A DNA stretch of 64,000 nt from Mycobacterium sp. 1100029.7. Lineage in GTDB: Bacteria; Actinomycetota; Actinomycetes; Mycobacteriales; Mycobacteriaceae. This document shows positions 32,716-41,152 of the stretch, piece by piece. The stretch covers positions 186,001 through 250,000 of the forward strand of contig NZ_LZSC01000005.1 in the NCBI RefSeq assembly GCF_001665235.1, in the 5' to 3' direction. The notes beneath the pieces were generated by a model. The model was not told the origin of the DNA. It saw nothing but the letters and a program-made list of their open reading frames with translations, and made no database searches. Numbering within the stretch: the first letter of the stretch is position 1; every line of letters begins with the position of its first letter. The translations under genes and the position numbers were made by a program.

Positions 32716-33639
32716 TTGCTCGACGCAGAGAAGATCCTGATCACCGGGGCGACGGGCAAGATCGCGTTCCCCATCGCGCGGGCCTTGGCAGCAGCGGGCA
32801 ACGAGGTGTGGGGCGCGGCCCGACTGAAAGACCCTGCCGCCCGGGAAAAGCTGGACCGGGCCGGCATCAAACCCGTAACGCTGGACGTCAGTGCCGGGGA
32901 CTTCTCCGGCCTCCCCGACGATTTCACGTATGTCTTCCACGCGGCCGTCGATCCCGGTGCCGACGACTGGATTCGCTGTGTCGACACGAACGCACAGCGG
33001 TCCGGCGAATTGCTCGACCACTGCCGCGCCGCCAAGGGATTCGTCTTCTGCTCGACCGGTTCGATCTACGCCTATCAAGGGCAGCGTCCGCTCACCGAGG
33101 ATGACCCGCCGGGGGCGCCGTTACGGGCGAACTACAGCTTCTCCAAAGTTGCGGCAGAGCAGGTGTGCACCTGGATTGCCAAGCGCTATCGGATTCCGCT
33201 GACCATCGTCCGGATCTGCTCCACGTACGGACCGCAGGGTGGCGCACCCGCCGATCGTCTTGATGCGATGTTGGCGGGCAAGCCAATTCGGCTGCATCCG
33301 GACAAGCCGAACAACTACAACCCGATCTACGAGGACGATTACGTCGAACTGGGCATCCGCGCAATGGAAGTCGCCGCGGTCCCGCCGGTCGTGGTGAACT
33401 GGGCAGGCAGCGAGACGGTCAGCATCGAGGAGTACTGCACGTTCATGGGCGAACTGGTCGGTGTCGAGCCAATCTTCGAATACACGGATCAGGCACATAC
33501 CCCGCTGTGGCCCGACGTCACGCACATGCACGAGATACTCGGCCGCACTAAGGTGCCGTGGCGCGACGGATTCCGGCGCATGATCGCCGCCCGACACCCC
33601 GAAATAGCGCTGCGCGAACATGACTCGACGAAAGCCTGA
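32716..33639 (+). CDS. NAD-dependent epimerase/dehydratase-type (extended SDR) protein (307 aa)
   Basis: Extended SDR: ITGATGKIAFPIARALAAAG near residue 8, a CSTGSIYAYQG strand near residue 110 and YSFSK near residue 140 (Tyr/Lys pair). Relatives act on nucleotide sugars or on hydroxy-steroid-like ketones; the neighbours favour a small-molecule dehydrogenase. TTG at 32716 has GGAGG five bases upstream and no other start has a comparable box. It overlaps or abuts the next two plus-strand genes. Confidence 0.83.
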   Translation: MLDAEKILITGATGKIAFPIARALAAAGNEVWGAARLKDPAAREKLDRAGIKPVTLDVSAGDFSGLPDDFTYVFHAAVDPGADDWIRCVDTNAQRSGELLDHCRAAKGFVFCSTGSIYAYQGQRPLTEDDPPGAPLRANYSFSKVAAEQVCTWIAKRYRIPLTIVRICSTYGPQGGAPADRLDAMLAGKPIRLHPDKPNNYNPIYEDDYVELGIRAMEVAAVPPVVVNWAGSETVSIEEYCTFMGELVGVEPIFEYTDQAHTPLWPDVTHMHEILGRTKVPWRDGFRRMIAARHPEIALREHDSTKA

Positions 33640-33649
33640 GGCAATCCCC

Positions 33650-34393
33650 ATGCAACTGCCCGGTACGCCGTCTGATGAGGTTGGTGCGATCCTCGCCTCC
33701 GGGCGAGGTGAGATCACCACGCTGTTCGTCTCCATGGCGACTCGGCACCCCGACGGCACGGACGCCGACTACCTGCGCTGGCACACCCTGGACCACCGCC
33801 CCGAACAACACCGGCTGGCCGCGGTGCGCGCTTCACTGCGACTGGTGTCCACGCCGGCCTGCCGCGCCGCACGTCCGATCACCGATGGGCCGCTGGACGC
33901 GGTCGACCACGTGATGACCTACTTCTTCACCGATGTCGCCGGACTTCACGATTTCAACGAACTGTCAACGGCACTCGGGAACGCCGGCCGCAAACTTTCA
34001 TTACTGCCGCCGGTGGAGCGCGGCGTGTACGAGGTGCAAAGCCGCACGGCCGCGCCGCGGGTCAAGGTCGGCTCGGACGTCTTGCCCTGGTTGCCGGTTC
34101 GGGGCGCGTTCCTGTTGGTCGAGCGGGGAACGGCTTCGGCGATTCCGCTGGTCGAAGTCGATGGCGTGGCCGGTGTCTGGTCGGCGTTGTCGCGGAAGGT
34201 CGACGCCAATCTCGCTAGCGCTCAAGGCAATCAGTGGATCACGTATTGCTTCCTGGACGGTGACCCGGTGGCGACCGCGCAGTTATTGCGGCCGGTGCTG
34301 GCGGCCCGATGGTCGGTCCCTGGCGTCGAGCCCCTCTTTGCCGCACCATTTTTCGTGGTAGTGCCGCACGAGTGGGATCGCTATGTGCCCTAG
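33650..34393 (+). CDS. unknown protein (247 aa)
   Basis: Not recognised with confidence. Two halves look like repeated ferredoxin-like (EthD/dimeric-barrel) units: TTLFVSMATRHPDGTDADYL with RWHTLDHRPEQHRL near residue 35, and ITYCFLDGDPVATAQLLRPV near residue 195. The His-rich WHTLDHRPEQHR resembles substrate-binding loops of that fold. ATG at 33650 follows TGAGG, better than ATG at 33620 inside the upstream gene. Placed between an epimerase-like gene and an LLM oxidoreductase. Confidence 0.75.
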   Translation: MQLPGTPSDEVGAILASGRGEITTLFVSMATRHPDGTDADYLRWHTLDHRPEQHRLAAVRASLRLVSTPACRAARPITDGPLDAVDHVMTYFFTDVAGLHDFNELSTALGNAGRKLSLLPPVERGVYEVQSRTAAPRVKVGSDVLPWLPVRGAFLLVERGTASAIPLVEVDGVAGVWSALSRKVDANLASAQGNQWITYCFLDGDPVATAQLLRPVLAARWSVPGVEPLFAAPFFVVVPHEWDRYVP

Positions 34394-34417
34394 CCACAAC
34401 AGGCGCCGGGGAGTCGC

Positions 34418-35374
34418 ATGCGCATCGGCATGATGGTCGGCTCCGACAAGGAGCGTTCACGCGCCGACCGGCTGGCCGGGCTACTCGAAGACGGTGTGGT
34501 AGCTGAAAGCGCGGGCTTCACCACGTTTTGGATGCCACAGATCCCCGGCTACCTCGACGCGATGACGGCGGTGGCGCTGATCGGGCGGGCCACCGACCGC
34601 ATCGAAATCGGTACGGCCGTCGTCCCGATTCAGCCACGGCATCCGATGATCATGGCGCAGCAGGCCTTGACCACCCAGGTCGCCTGCGATGGGCGGTTCA
34701 CGCTCGGCATCGGACCGTCGCACCACTGGATCATCGACACTCAGCTCGGACTGAGCTACGAGCGTCCGGTGCGACTGCTGGCTGACTACCTCGAGGTGCT
34801 CGCCGCGTCGTTCACCGGGCCCGGGGTCGTCGACGTCGACAACGCCAGCTTTTCCGTCCATTCGCCGGTCGATGTCACGGACAGCTTCGGCGTCCCAATT
34901 CTGTTGTCGGCGTTGGGCCCGGCGATGCTGCGACTCGCGGGTGAGCGAGCCGCCGGCACGATTCTGTGGATGGCCGACGAGCGGGCGATCGGTGAACACG
35001 TGGTCCCACGCATCACCGAGGCGGCTGCCGGGTCGGGACGGCCCGCGCCTCGGATCGTGGCCGGTGTTCCCGTTGCGCTGTGCTCCGATGGTGAGGAAGA
35101 TGCTGCCCGCGCGTACGCGAGCGAGGTGCTCGGGCACGCCGATTTCTCGCCGAACTACGTGCGCCTGCTGGAGCACGGTGACGCCGCCGACGTCGGTGAC
35201 ACGATGGCGGCCGGGGATGAGTCGGCAATACTTGCGCGGTTGCGTCGCTACTGCGATGCGGGCGTCACCGATCTCGCCGCGCGAATCGTCCCGCTGGGCA
35301 AGGACGCAACCACCCGGGCCGAGTCGCGTCGTCGGACCCAGGAGTTCCTGTCGTCGCTGTGTCCGGCTCTTTGA
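34418..35374 (+). CDS. LLM-class (probably F420-dependent) oxidoreductase (318 aa)
   Basis: Luciferase-like TIM barrel: MRIGMMVGSDKERSRADRLA at the start, GFTTFWMPQIPGYLDAMTAV near residue 32, IEIGTAVVPIQPRHPMIMAQ near residue 62 and FTLGIGPSHHWIID near residue 92. Mycobacterial members of this type use reduced F420 (or FMN) for ketone reduction, hydride transfer or oxygen insertion. It follows the unknown gene by 24 bases and ends one base from the convergent ACAD. Confidence 0.9.
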   Translation: MRIGMMVGSDKERSRADRLAGLLEDGVVAESAGFTTFWMPQIPGYLDAMTAVALIGRATDRIEIGTAVVPIQPRHPMIMAQQALTTQVACDGRFTLGIGPSHHWIIDTQLGLSYERPVRLLADYLEVLAASFTGPGVVDVDNASFSVHSPVDVTDSFGVPILLSALGPAMLRLAGERAAGTILWMADERAIGEHVVPRITEAAAGSGRPAPRIVAGVPVALCSDGEEDAARAYASEVLGHADFSPNYVRLLEHGDAADVGDTMAAGDESAILARLRRYCDAGVTDLAARIVPLGKDATTRAESRRRTQEFLSSLCPAL

Positions 35375-35375
35375 T

Positions 35376-36551
35376 TCAGCGTGACGGCAGGCCCAGCACG
35401 CGCTGGGCGATGATGTTGCGCTGGATCTCTGAGGTGCCGCCGGCAATGGTGCCCGCGTAACTGCTGATATAGCGGGTGAACCAGCCGGCCGTGAACACGT
35501 TGGGAGCGTAGGGGTTGTACGGCGCGGTCAGCTCCTGATCGCGCAAGCCGTCGGACCCGGCCGCATCGAGTGCGTGCCGAAGCGCGCTCTGCTCGGCCTC
35601 GGAACCGAAGACCTTGAGCACCGACAACGCCGCCACATCGACGTCGCCGCGGGCGGCGCGGCCCAGCGCCCGCGAACCGAGCAGGCGCAGCGCGTAGTAA
35701 TCCATCACGATGGAGCCGTAGTGGTCGGCGTTCACCTCGTCCGCGGGCTGGAAATCTTCGAGAAGTTGCTCGAGCCGGTTCGCGAAGGCCATCCACATCA
35801 GGGTGCGCTCATGGCCGAGCGATCCGTTCGCGACCTGCCAGCCGCCGTGGAGCGGTCCGACGAGATTCTCCGCGGGGACCCGGACGTCGTTGAAGAAAAC
35901 CTCGTTGAAGTCCAGGTCGTCGCGGTCGTAGACGGACGCGAACGGGCGGCACACCACGCCGGGGGTGTTGGTCGGGATCAGCAATGCGCTGATTCCCTTG
36001 TGCCGGGGGGCGTTTGGATCGGTGCGCACGAAGGTCAGGATGACGTCGGCGTCATGGGCGCCCGAGGTCCAGACTTTTTGGCCGTTGACCACGAAGTGGT
36101 CGCCGGCCACGTCCGCCTTGGTCCGCAGCCCCGCCAGGTCGGAGCCGGCACCCGGCTCACTCATGCCCAGCGATGCGGTCATGTCGGCGCGCAGAATCGG
36201 GACGGCCCACCGCTGTTTTTGTTCGGCGGTCCCGAAGGACAGCAGCGAGGCCGCGATGATGCCGACGCCCTGCGGGTTGAAGCAGTGATAGATGCGGCGG
36301 CGCGACAGCTCTTCGCGGTGCACGAATTGCTGCAGGATCGTGGCGTTGCGGCCGCCGAATTCGGGTGGGTTCCCGGGCAGCAGCCAGCCCTGCTCGAACT
36401 GCAGCCGTTGCCAGCGCCGAGACCACTCCGGAACGTGAGATGTCGACGAAGGTCGCTGCGCGGCTTGCGATTCCGTCGGCAAATTGGCGGTCAGAAATTC
36501 GACGAACTCCGCGCGGAAGGCTTCGACGTCGGTGTCAAAGGTCAGTTGCAT
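35376..36551 (-). CDS. acyl-CoA dehydrogenase (391 aa), MQLTFD paralogue 2
   Basis: Closely similar to the enzymes at 10840 and 47120: MQLTFDTDVEAFRAEF start, LGMSEPGAGSDLAGL near residue 128, WTSGAHDADVILTFVRTDP near residue 163, GSLGHERTLMW near residue 245 and AGGTSEIQRNIIAQRVLGL at the end. YEGT Glu is Gly; the GHER Glu is the probable base. It lies 16 bases after the ferredoxin at 36568 on the same strand, so it is co-transcribed with the NuoF-like pair. It is the only one of the three paralogues without a GAGAAT-type operator nearby. Confidence 0.91.
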   Translation of the reverse strand: MQLTFDTDVEAFRAEFVEFLTANLPTESQAAQRPSSTSHVPEWSRRWQRLQFEQGWLLPGNPPEFGGRNATILQQFVHREELSRRRIYHCFNPQGVGIIAASLLSFGTAEQKQRWAVPILRADMTASLGMSEPGAGSDLAGLRTKADVAGDHFVVNGQKVWTSGAHDADVILTFVRTDPNAPRHKGISALLIPTNTPGVVCRPFASVYDRDDLDFNEVFFNDVRVPAENLVGPLHGGWQVANGSLGHERTLMWMAFANRLEQLLEDFQPADEVNADHYGSIVMDYYALRLLGSRALGRAARGDVDVAALSVLKVFGSEAEQSALRHALDAAGSDGLRDQELTAPYNPYAPNVFTAGWFTRYISSYAGTIAGGTSEIQRNIIAQRVLGLPSR

Positions 36552-36567
36552 GAGACTGCTGCAAGGC

Positions 36568-36864
36568 TTAACGCGTGAAGCCCCACTCGGCTTCGTTCTC
36601 TTCGGTTTTCAGATGCTCGGCCGGGTCCTCGGTGTCCGACAACAGCGGTTGCGGGGCGGCGGATCTGCGCTGACCGATCTCGGTGATCGCGTGCACCGGA
36701 CAGTCCAACAGCGCTCTGATGACCGCGTCGTGATCGGCCTCGGTGACCGTCCCGTCGCCGATCAGGGATGCATACCCCCAGTCGTCTAGCGAGAAGTATC
36801 CGGGCGCGTGCTTGGCGCAGACGCCGAAGCCGTCGCAAATCGTGCGATCCAGGCGGATTTTCAC
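36568..36864 (-). CDS. [3Fe-4S]-type ferredoxin with C-terminal extension (98 aa)
   Basis: Cluster motifs CDGFGVC (Cys10, Cys16) and LDCPVHAI near residue 58, with Phe13 at the variable position. About 30 extra residues follow the ferredoxin fold (DTEDPAEHLKTEENEAEWGF). GTG at 36864 overlaps the stop of the NuoF-like gene (GTGA). The coupling suggests it is reduced directly by that flavoprotein and passes electrons to a P450 or Rieske oxygenase. Confidence 0.9.
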   Translation of the reverse strand: MKIRLDRTICDGFGVCAKHAPGYFSLDDWGYASLIGDGTVTEADHDAVIRALLDCPVHAITEIGQRRSAAPQPLLSDTEDPAEHLKTEENEAEWGFTR

Positions 36865-38168
36865 GGGCGCACGCCTTCCGCCTCGTAGGGACGGTCGGCG
36901 CGGTATGGGCCGTCGGCGCACCCTTGACAGGTGCCGCCCAAGTGCGCGGCGACCTCGTCCGGGAATTGATCGAGCAAGGTGGCGGCCACATTGGTGGCGG
37001 CGTCCAACGTCGCGCAGGCCCCACGTCCGCGTAGTAACACCGACCAGCGACGCAACCGGTCCACGTCTTCTTGCGTGGCGGCGCCGTCGCGCAGCGCCCC
37101 GGCTGCCGCGGCCATGGCCGCCGTTCCGTTGAAGCAGGACCCGCATTGGCCGGCGTTCTCGCGGTCGAAGTAGGCCAGCACCGCCGCCGCGACCGCGACC
37201 GGGCAATCGTCGGTCATCACCGAGATGGCGCCGCAACCCAGACCGCTGCCCAGGCGGCGCATGGTCTCGTGATCCAGCGAGGTTTCGAGCACTCTGCGGT
37301 CGAGCAGGCCCGCGAAATACCCGCCCATCAGCACGCCACGCACGTCGTCGGGGGAAATGCCGTGCAAGGCAAGGAGTTCAGTGAATGCCAGGCCATGGGG
37401 GAGCTCGTAGAGCACCGGTGGCTTACCGCCGCCGGTGATGGTGGCCAAAAACGTGCCCGGAGATAGCGACGTGCCCTGCGAACGGTACGACGCCGCGCCG
37501 TGGCGCTGCAGGTAGGGCAGGTTGGCCAGGGTTTCGACGTTGCTCACCAACGTGGGCCGGTCATCGACGCCCGACTCGAAGGGCCGCGGTGGCTTGTCTG
37601 TCGGCTTGGCGGGACCGCCGTTGATCAGCCGGACCGCAGCGGTCTCCTCACCGGCCACATAGCCGGGCTGCACCGTCGACAGGTGGACCGTGATTGCGCC
37701 CAGGGTGTCGTCATCGAGTTCGGCGAGCGCGGCTTCGATGCTGTGCGCCGATTCCGGGTCGGACACGTACACGTAGGCCCGTTGTGCGGAGACGACCGCC
37801 GCGGCCAATCGCAGACCGTCCAGCACCAGGTGTGGCCGGTTGCGCAGCAGCCAGCGGTCTTTGACCGAAGCCGGTTCTCCCTCTTCACCATTCGCGATCA
37901 CGACGGCACCGCCGGTGGGGGCGACCAACTGTCCGTTGTCGCGCACCGTTCGCAGCTTGACCGCGAGCGGGAAGGCCGCACCGCCCCGGCCGACGAGACC
38001 ACTGGCTTCGACGTCGCTCAACAAAGCATCGGTGTCGGCCAGCGGGTGATAGCCACCGAGCTGCCGGTAAGCCGCCAGGTCTTCGCGACCGGCGTGCTCG
38101 GTCAAGAGCCGCGGTGGGCACCCGGGGAAGGCGGCGGTGGTGATGGTCGTCGACTGGGTGGTGTTCAA
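36861..38168 (-). CDS. NuoF-like NADH-binding flavoprotein, probable ferredoxin reductase (435 aa)
   Basis: Homologue of the NADH/FMN-binding subunit of complex I: GRGGAAFPLAVKL near residue 60 (FMN/NADH binding), IANGEEGEPASVKDR near residue 90, and SNVETLANLPYL near residue 210. The cluster loop reads Cys342-G-S-Cys345-F-N-Gly348, so the third Cys of the usual CxxCxxC is Gly; the fourth, Cys385, is kept. A further CxxC (TCQGC) is near the C-terminus. No NuoE or NuoG gene is beside it, so it is not part of complex I. With the ferredoxin overlapping its 3' end it likely forms an NADH-to-ferredoxin electron-transfer pair. Confidence 0.88.
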   Translation of the reverse strand: MNTTQSTTITTAAFPGCPPRLLTEHAGREDLAAYRQLGGYHPLADTDALLSDVEASGLVGRGGAAFPLAVKLRTVRDNGQLVAPTGGAVVIANGEEGEPASVKDRWLLRNRPHLVLDGLRLAAAVVSAQRAYVYVSDPESAHSIEAALAELDDDTLGAITVHLSTVQPGYVAGEETAAVRLINGGPAKPTDKPPRPFESGVDDRPTLVSNVETLANLPYLQRHGAASYRSQGTSLSPGTFLATITGGGKPPVLYELPHGLAFTELLALHGISPDDVRGVLMGGYFAGLLDRRVLETSLDHETMRRLGSGLGCGAISVMTDDCPVAVAAAVLAYFDRENAGQCGSCFNGTAAMAAAAGALRDGAATQEDVDRLRRWSVLLRGRGACATLDAATNVAATLLDQFPDEVAAHLGGTCQGCADGPYRADRPYEAEGVRP

Positions 38169-38204
38169 AGCCGGCCTGCCAATGTCTTAGTTAGGCTTGC
38201 GCAC

Positions 38205-38678
38205 ATGCGAACTGCGGTGGTGCGTGTCAACGTCGACCCGGAAGGCGCGCTCACGCCCGCGCAACTACGTGACGGCATGGCAGCGCTCCTCCTGCACGCG
38301 ACCGAAGTCGGCGCCGACGTGGTGGAGAACGACCTGGCGTCGATGCCGGCCAGTCGTCGTGAAGTCGAAGTACTCATTGCGGCCGAAGACGGCGACGCGG
38401 CCAAACGCGCCGCAATCACGTTGTGCAACAGAGCATTCAGCCCCGATCCCGTCCCGGGCGTGGTCACCTTTGTCAGCCGGGGGACCGACGACGACGCTCA
38501 CGGTGTGCTGTCTGCGTTCGGACTCAACGGCGACGTCGAGCGCACAGCCGGTGGCGACGGATTCGACACCGTCCATGTGACGCTGCGGGAGTCCGACCTC
38601 GAGCGCATCCCGGAAAGCCGGGTCCACACGGCGCTCGAGGCGTCGCTCAACTGCGAGGTCCACATTCACACCGTCTAG
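38205..38678 (+). CDS. unknown protein (157 aa)
   Basis: Not recognised. Cytosolic protein with an N-terminal VVRVNVDPEGALTPAQLRDG segment and acidic centre; no Cys-based or metal motif stands out. ATG at 38205 is divergent from the NuoF-like gene with only 36 bases between them, so a common regulator may act on both. The longer frame from 37500 runs antisense through the NuoF-like gene and is rejected. It ends 5 bases from the convergent hydrolase. Confidence 0.72.
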   Translation: MRTAVVRVNVDPEGALTPAQLRDGMAALLLHATEVGADVVENDLASMPASRREVEVLIAAEDGDAAKRAAITLCNRAFSPDPVPGVVTFVSRGTDDDAHGVLSAFGLNGDVERTAGGDGFDTVHVTLRESDLERIPESRVHTALEASLNCEVHIHTV

Positions 38679-38683
38679 CGCCA

Positions 38684-39550
38684 TTACGAGCCCAGAAATT
38701 CGAGGATCGGCGGTGCGGCCTGCACCCAGGTGTCGAACATGTTGAAGTGTTTCACCCGGCCCGCGGCGCGGTCTTCGGAGGCGCGTTCCCACGCGTCCTC
38801 GGGCCACGGGGGATCGATCAGCTTCGATCCTTTGATCAGGCAGCTGACTTCCAGTGAGGTGCGCTTGGGGTGATCCATGTCGTTCTCGCCGCCACGAATG
38901 ATCAACGTGGGGACCTTGATTCGGTCGAACATCTCGTCCTCGACGCCGGGGATGGTCTGGCCCGGCTTGGAGACGAAGGCGTTGAGCCAGCGCAACATCA
39001 ACTTGAGGAAGTCGCCGGAGTCGAAGTCCAGGAGCCGCTGCTTGTTGTCGGGATTCTCCTCGATGCGCTCCCGCCATTCCTGGACCTTGATCACACCGTC
39101 CATGCCGGTGCCGCGCACCGCGAGGATGCTCGGGATGATGTAGAAGGACCCGAGTACGAAAGTGCCGTAGGTGCCGCCGACGATGTTCCACACCACAAGC
39201 TTGGTGACCATTTCCGGATAGAGCATCGTGGTCAGCATGGAATCCCTTGCGCCGCCTGAACCTCCGGCCAGGATGCAGCGCTCGAAACCCAGACCGGTCA
39301 CCAGCTTGTGCAGGGTTTCGGCGCGCATGTGGGACTCGCTTTGCCCATAGAACTGCACATCGGAGGCCCCGCAGTTGGGCCGGTCCCACAGCAGCACCCG
39401 GTAGCCGCCGTCGGCCAGTGCGTCGGCCAGCGGGCGCAAGCCTTCGATCTCCTTGCTGAACCGGCCGCCTGGCGTCAGGGCGATGAGATCGCCCGAGTCA
39501 CCGAGGATTTCGTAGACGACATTTCCCCCGTTGATCTCAATTGAAGGCAC
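38684..39550 (-). CDS. alpha/beta-hydrolase (288 aa)
   Basis: Alpha/beta-hydrolase with the nucleophile elbow AGGSGGARDS near residue 98, a first strand LIALTPGGRFSKEIEGLRPL and LLWDRPNCGASD near residue 55; the His is likely in the C-terminal RVKHFNMFDTW region. The group includes C-C bond (meta-cleavage) hydrolases and esterases. It is last in the operon read from 42244 and is separated from the Rieske ferredoxin by 15 bases, so hydrolysis of an oxygenated ring product is plausible. Confidence 0.86.
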   Translation of the reverse strand: MPSIEINGGNVVYEILGDSGDLIALTPGGRFSKEIEGLRPLADALADGGYRVLLWDRPNCGASDVQFYGQSESHMRAETLHKLVTGLGFERCILAGGSGGARDSMLTTMLYPEMVTKLVVWNIVGGTYGTFVLGSFYIIPSILAVRGTGMDGVIKVQEWRERIEENPDNKQRLLDFDSGDFLKLMLRWLNAFVSKPGQTIPGVEDEMFDRIKVPTLIIRGGENDMDHPKRTSLEVSCLIKGSKLIDPPWPEDAWERASEDRAAGRVKHFNMFDTWVQAAPPILEFLGS

Positions 39551-39565
39551 GCGATTCTCCTGTAG

Positions 39566-39964
39566 TTAGGCCTGGACCAGAACGTCGTTGCCGACGACGC
39601 GTACCGGGTAGGTACGGATACTCCACTCGGGCTTGACCGCGGTGGTGCCGGTCGCCAGCTCGAAACCCCATTGGTGCCAAGGGCAGTAGATGAACTCCAG
39701 GTCCCGCACCATCACCGCGTCCCCGGGCACGGACTCGTCGACGATCGTCCGTCCGCGCGGACGTCCCGAGCACAGCGGACCGCCCTCATGCGGGCAGTAA
39801 TTTGCGATCGCGTAGAAGGTGCCGTTGACGTTGTAGACACCGACGCCGTGCCGTCCGATCGGTACCAGCTTGTGCTTGCCCGGGGGAATCTCGTCCACGG
39901 TGGCGACAACATGCTCGCGGCCCTGGGCGAGACGTGGCTCGGGCCGTTTGGGTTCTTCGGTCAA
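39566..39964 (-). CDS. Rieske-type [2Fe-2S] ferredoxin (132 aa)
   Basis: Single Rieske domain with CPHEGGPLC (Cys-x-His, near residue 57) and YCPWHQWGF (Cys-x2-His, near residue 95). The size fits the electron-transfer ferredoxin of a ring-hydroxylating system; the only Rieske oxygenase alpha gene seen is at 16390, over 20 kb away. One base separates it from the amidohydrolase upstream, so it belongs to the operon 42244-38684. Confidence 0.9.
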   Translation of the reverse strand: MTEEPKRPEPRLAQGREHVVATVDEIPPGKHKLVPIGRHGVGVYNVNGTFYAIANYCPHEGGPLCSGRPRGRTIVDESVPGDAVMVRDLEFIYCPWHQWGFELATGTTAVKPEWSIRTYPVRVVGNDVLVQA

Positions 39965-39965
39965 C

Positions 39966-41123
39966 TCAGAGCACCCGGGTCTGACCCTCGAGGACCGGAA
40001 CGGTCTCGGGCAGGTGATAGGTCGCGATGCCGTTCTTGTACATCACCGCGTCGCGGGCGTGCTTGGGCAGGTGCTTGACCAGCCAGCGCGGGTCGTCGAA
40101 CGTCCAGTGCGGGTAGTCCGACGAGAACAGCAGGATCTTCTCGCACTCCATCCATTCCAGCGCGCGGGTCAGCTCGGTCTTGTCTTCCGGGTAGTCCAGC
40201 GGCTGGGTGGTGAATTTGATGTGGTCCTTGACGTACTCGGACGGCTTGCGCTTGATGTCCACCCACGACTTACGTGCTTCGTAGATCGCGTCCATTCGCC
40301 ACATCAACGGCAGGATCCAGGTGAACGCGTGCTCGACGAAGACGATCCGCAGCGTGGGGAACCGGTCGAAGACGCCGTCGAAGATCAGGCTCATCACCTG
40401 GTTCGCGGCCAGCAGCGAGTAGGTCACCATGAAGTCGTGGTTGTAGCTGGGGAATCCGACCGGCGGGATCGGCAGCTCGTCGAACTGGCTGCGCGACAGG
40501 TGGCAGCTCACGGTGATGTCGTGTTTGGTGGCCGCCGCCCAGATCGGGTCGTACTTCGGGTGGCCCCAGGACGGCCGCGGCTCCGCCTTGATCAGGACCT
40601 GCGCCATGAAGGGGTGTCCGGCCCATTTTTCGATCTCGCGCGCGGACTCCTCGGGCTCCTCGATGGCGGCACAAATCGATCCGCGCCACCGCTCATGCCA
40701 GTTGTTGTGGCTGTCCAGCCAGTGGTTGGCCTGCCAGTCGTTCAATGCGGCCGACATCGCATGCTGCGCTTCGGGCAGGCGTGCGGGATAGGCCGCGGGC
40801 TCCAGGATCGCGATGTCGGAGCCGGCTTCCATGATCAACTGACGGAACGCCAAATCCGGGTCGCTGCAAGGGAATTCCCCGTTGGGAGGAAAGGCGTCCA
40901 CGCGCATCGCGTAGGAGTGCGCGTAGTCCGGAGCGTCGTAGTAGATCTGCTCACCCACGGTGCGGGTCAGGAAGTACTTGCTGCGCCAGGGCTCGGGGAT
41001 GTATGGGACCAGCTCGCCGCGCTTGGGCGCCGGGTGGACGTCGGAGTCGACGCATCGCACGGCAATGCGCTCGGCCGCGGGAACCCGCTCCTGCGAATAG
41101 GTCCCCGAATAAGTCGAAGTCAT
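39966..41123 (-). CDS. amidohydrolase_2-family protein with intact metal site (385 aa)
   Basis: TIM-barrel amidohydrolase of the ACMSD-like decarboxylase group: N-terminal VDSDVHPAP near residue 28, central TVSCHLSRS near residue 205, VEHAFTWILPLMWRMD near residue 260 and C-terminal FSSDYPHWTFDDP near residue 330 with the metal Asp. ATG at 41123 is six bases after GAGGAG; a 611-residue frame extending upstream through the next gene is rejected. Adjacent homologue at 41153 lacks the last Asp, so the two may form a heteromer. Confidence 0.88.
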   Translation of the reverse strand: MTSTYSGTYSQERVPAAERIAVRCVDSDVHPAPKRGELVPYIPEPWRSKYFLTRTVGEQIYYDAPDYAHSYAMRVDAFPPNGEFPCSDPDLAFRQLIMEAGSDIAILEPAAYPARLPEAQHAMSAALNDWQANHWLDSHNNWHERWRGSICAAIEEPEESAREIEKWAGHPFMAQVLIKAEPRPSWGHPKYDPIWAAATKHDITVSCHLSRSQFDELPIPPVGFPSYNHDFMVTYSLLAANQVMSLIFDGVFDRFPTLRIVFVEHAFTWILPLMWRMDAIYEARKSWVDIKRKPSEYVKDHIKFTTQPLDYPEDKTELTRALEWMECEKILLFSSDYPHWTFDDPRWLVKHLPKHARDAVMYKNGIATYHLPETVPVLEGQTRVL

Positions 41124-41152
41124 CTGAAACTCCTCAGTCTCACGTCTTGCTT

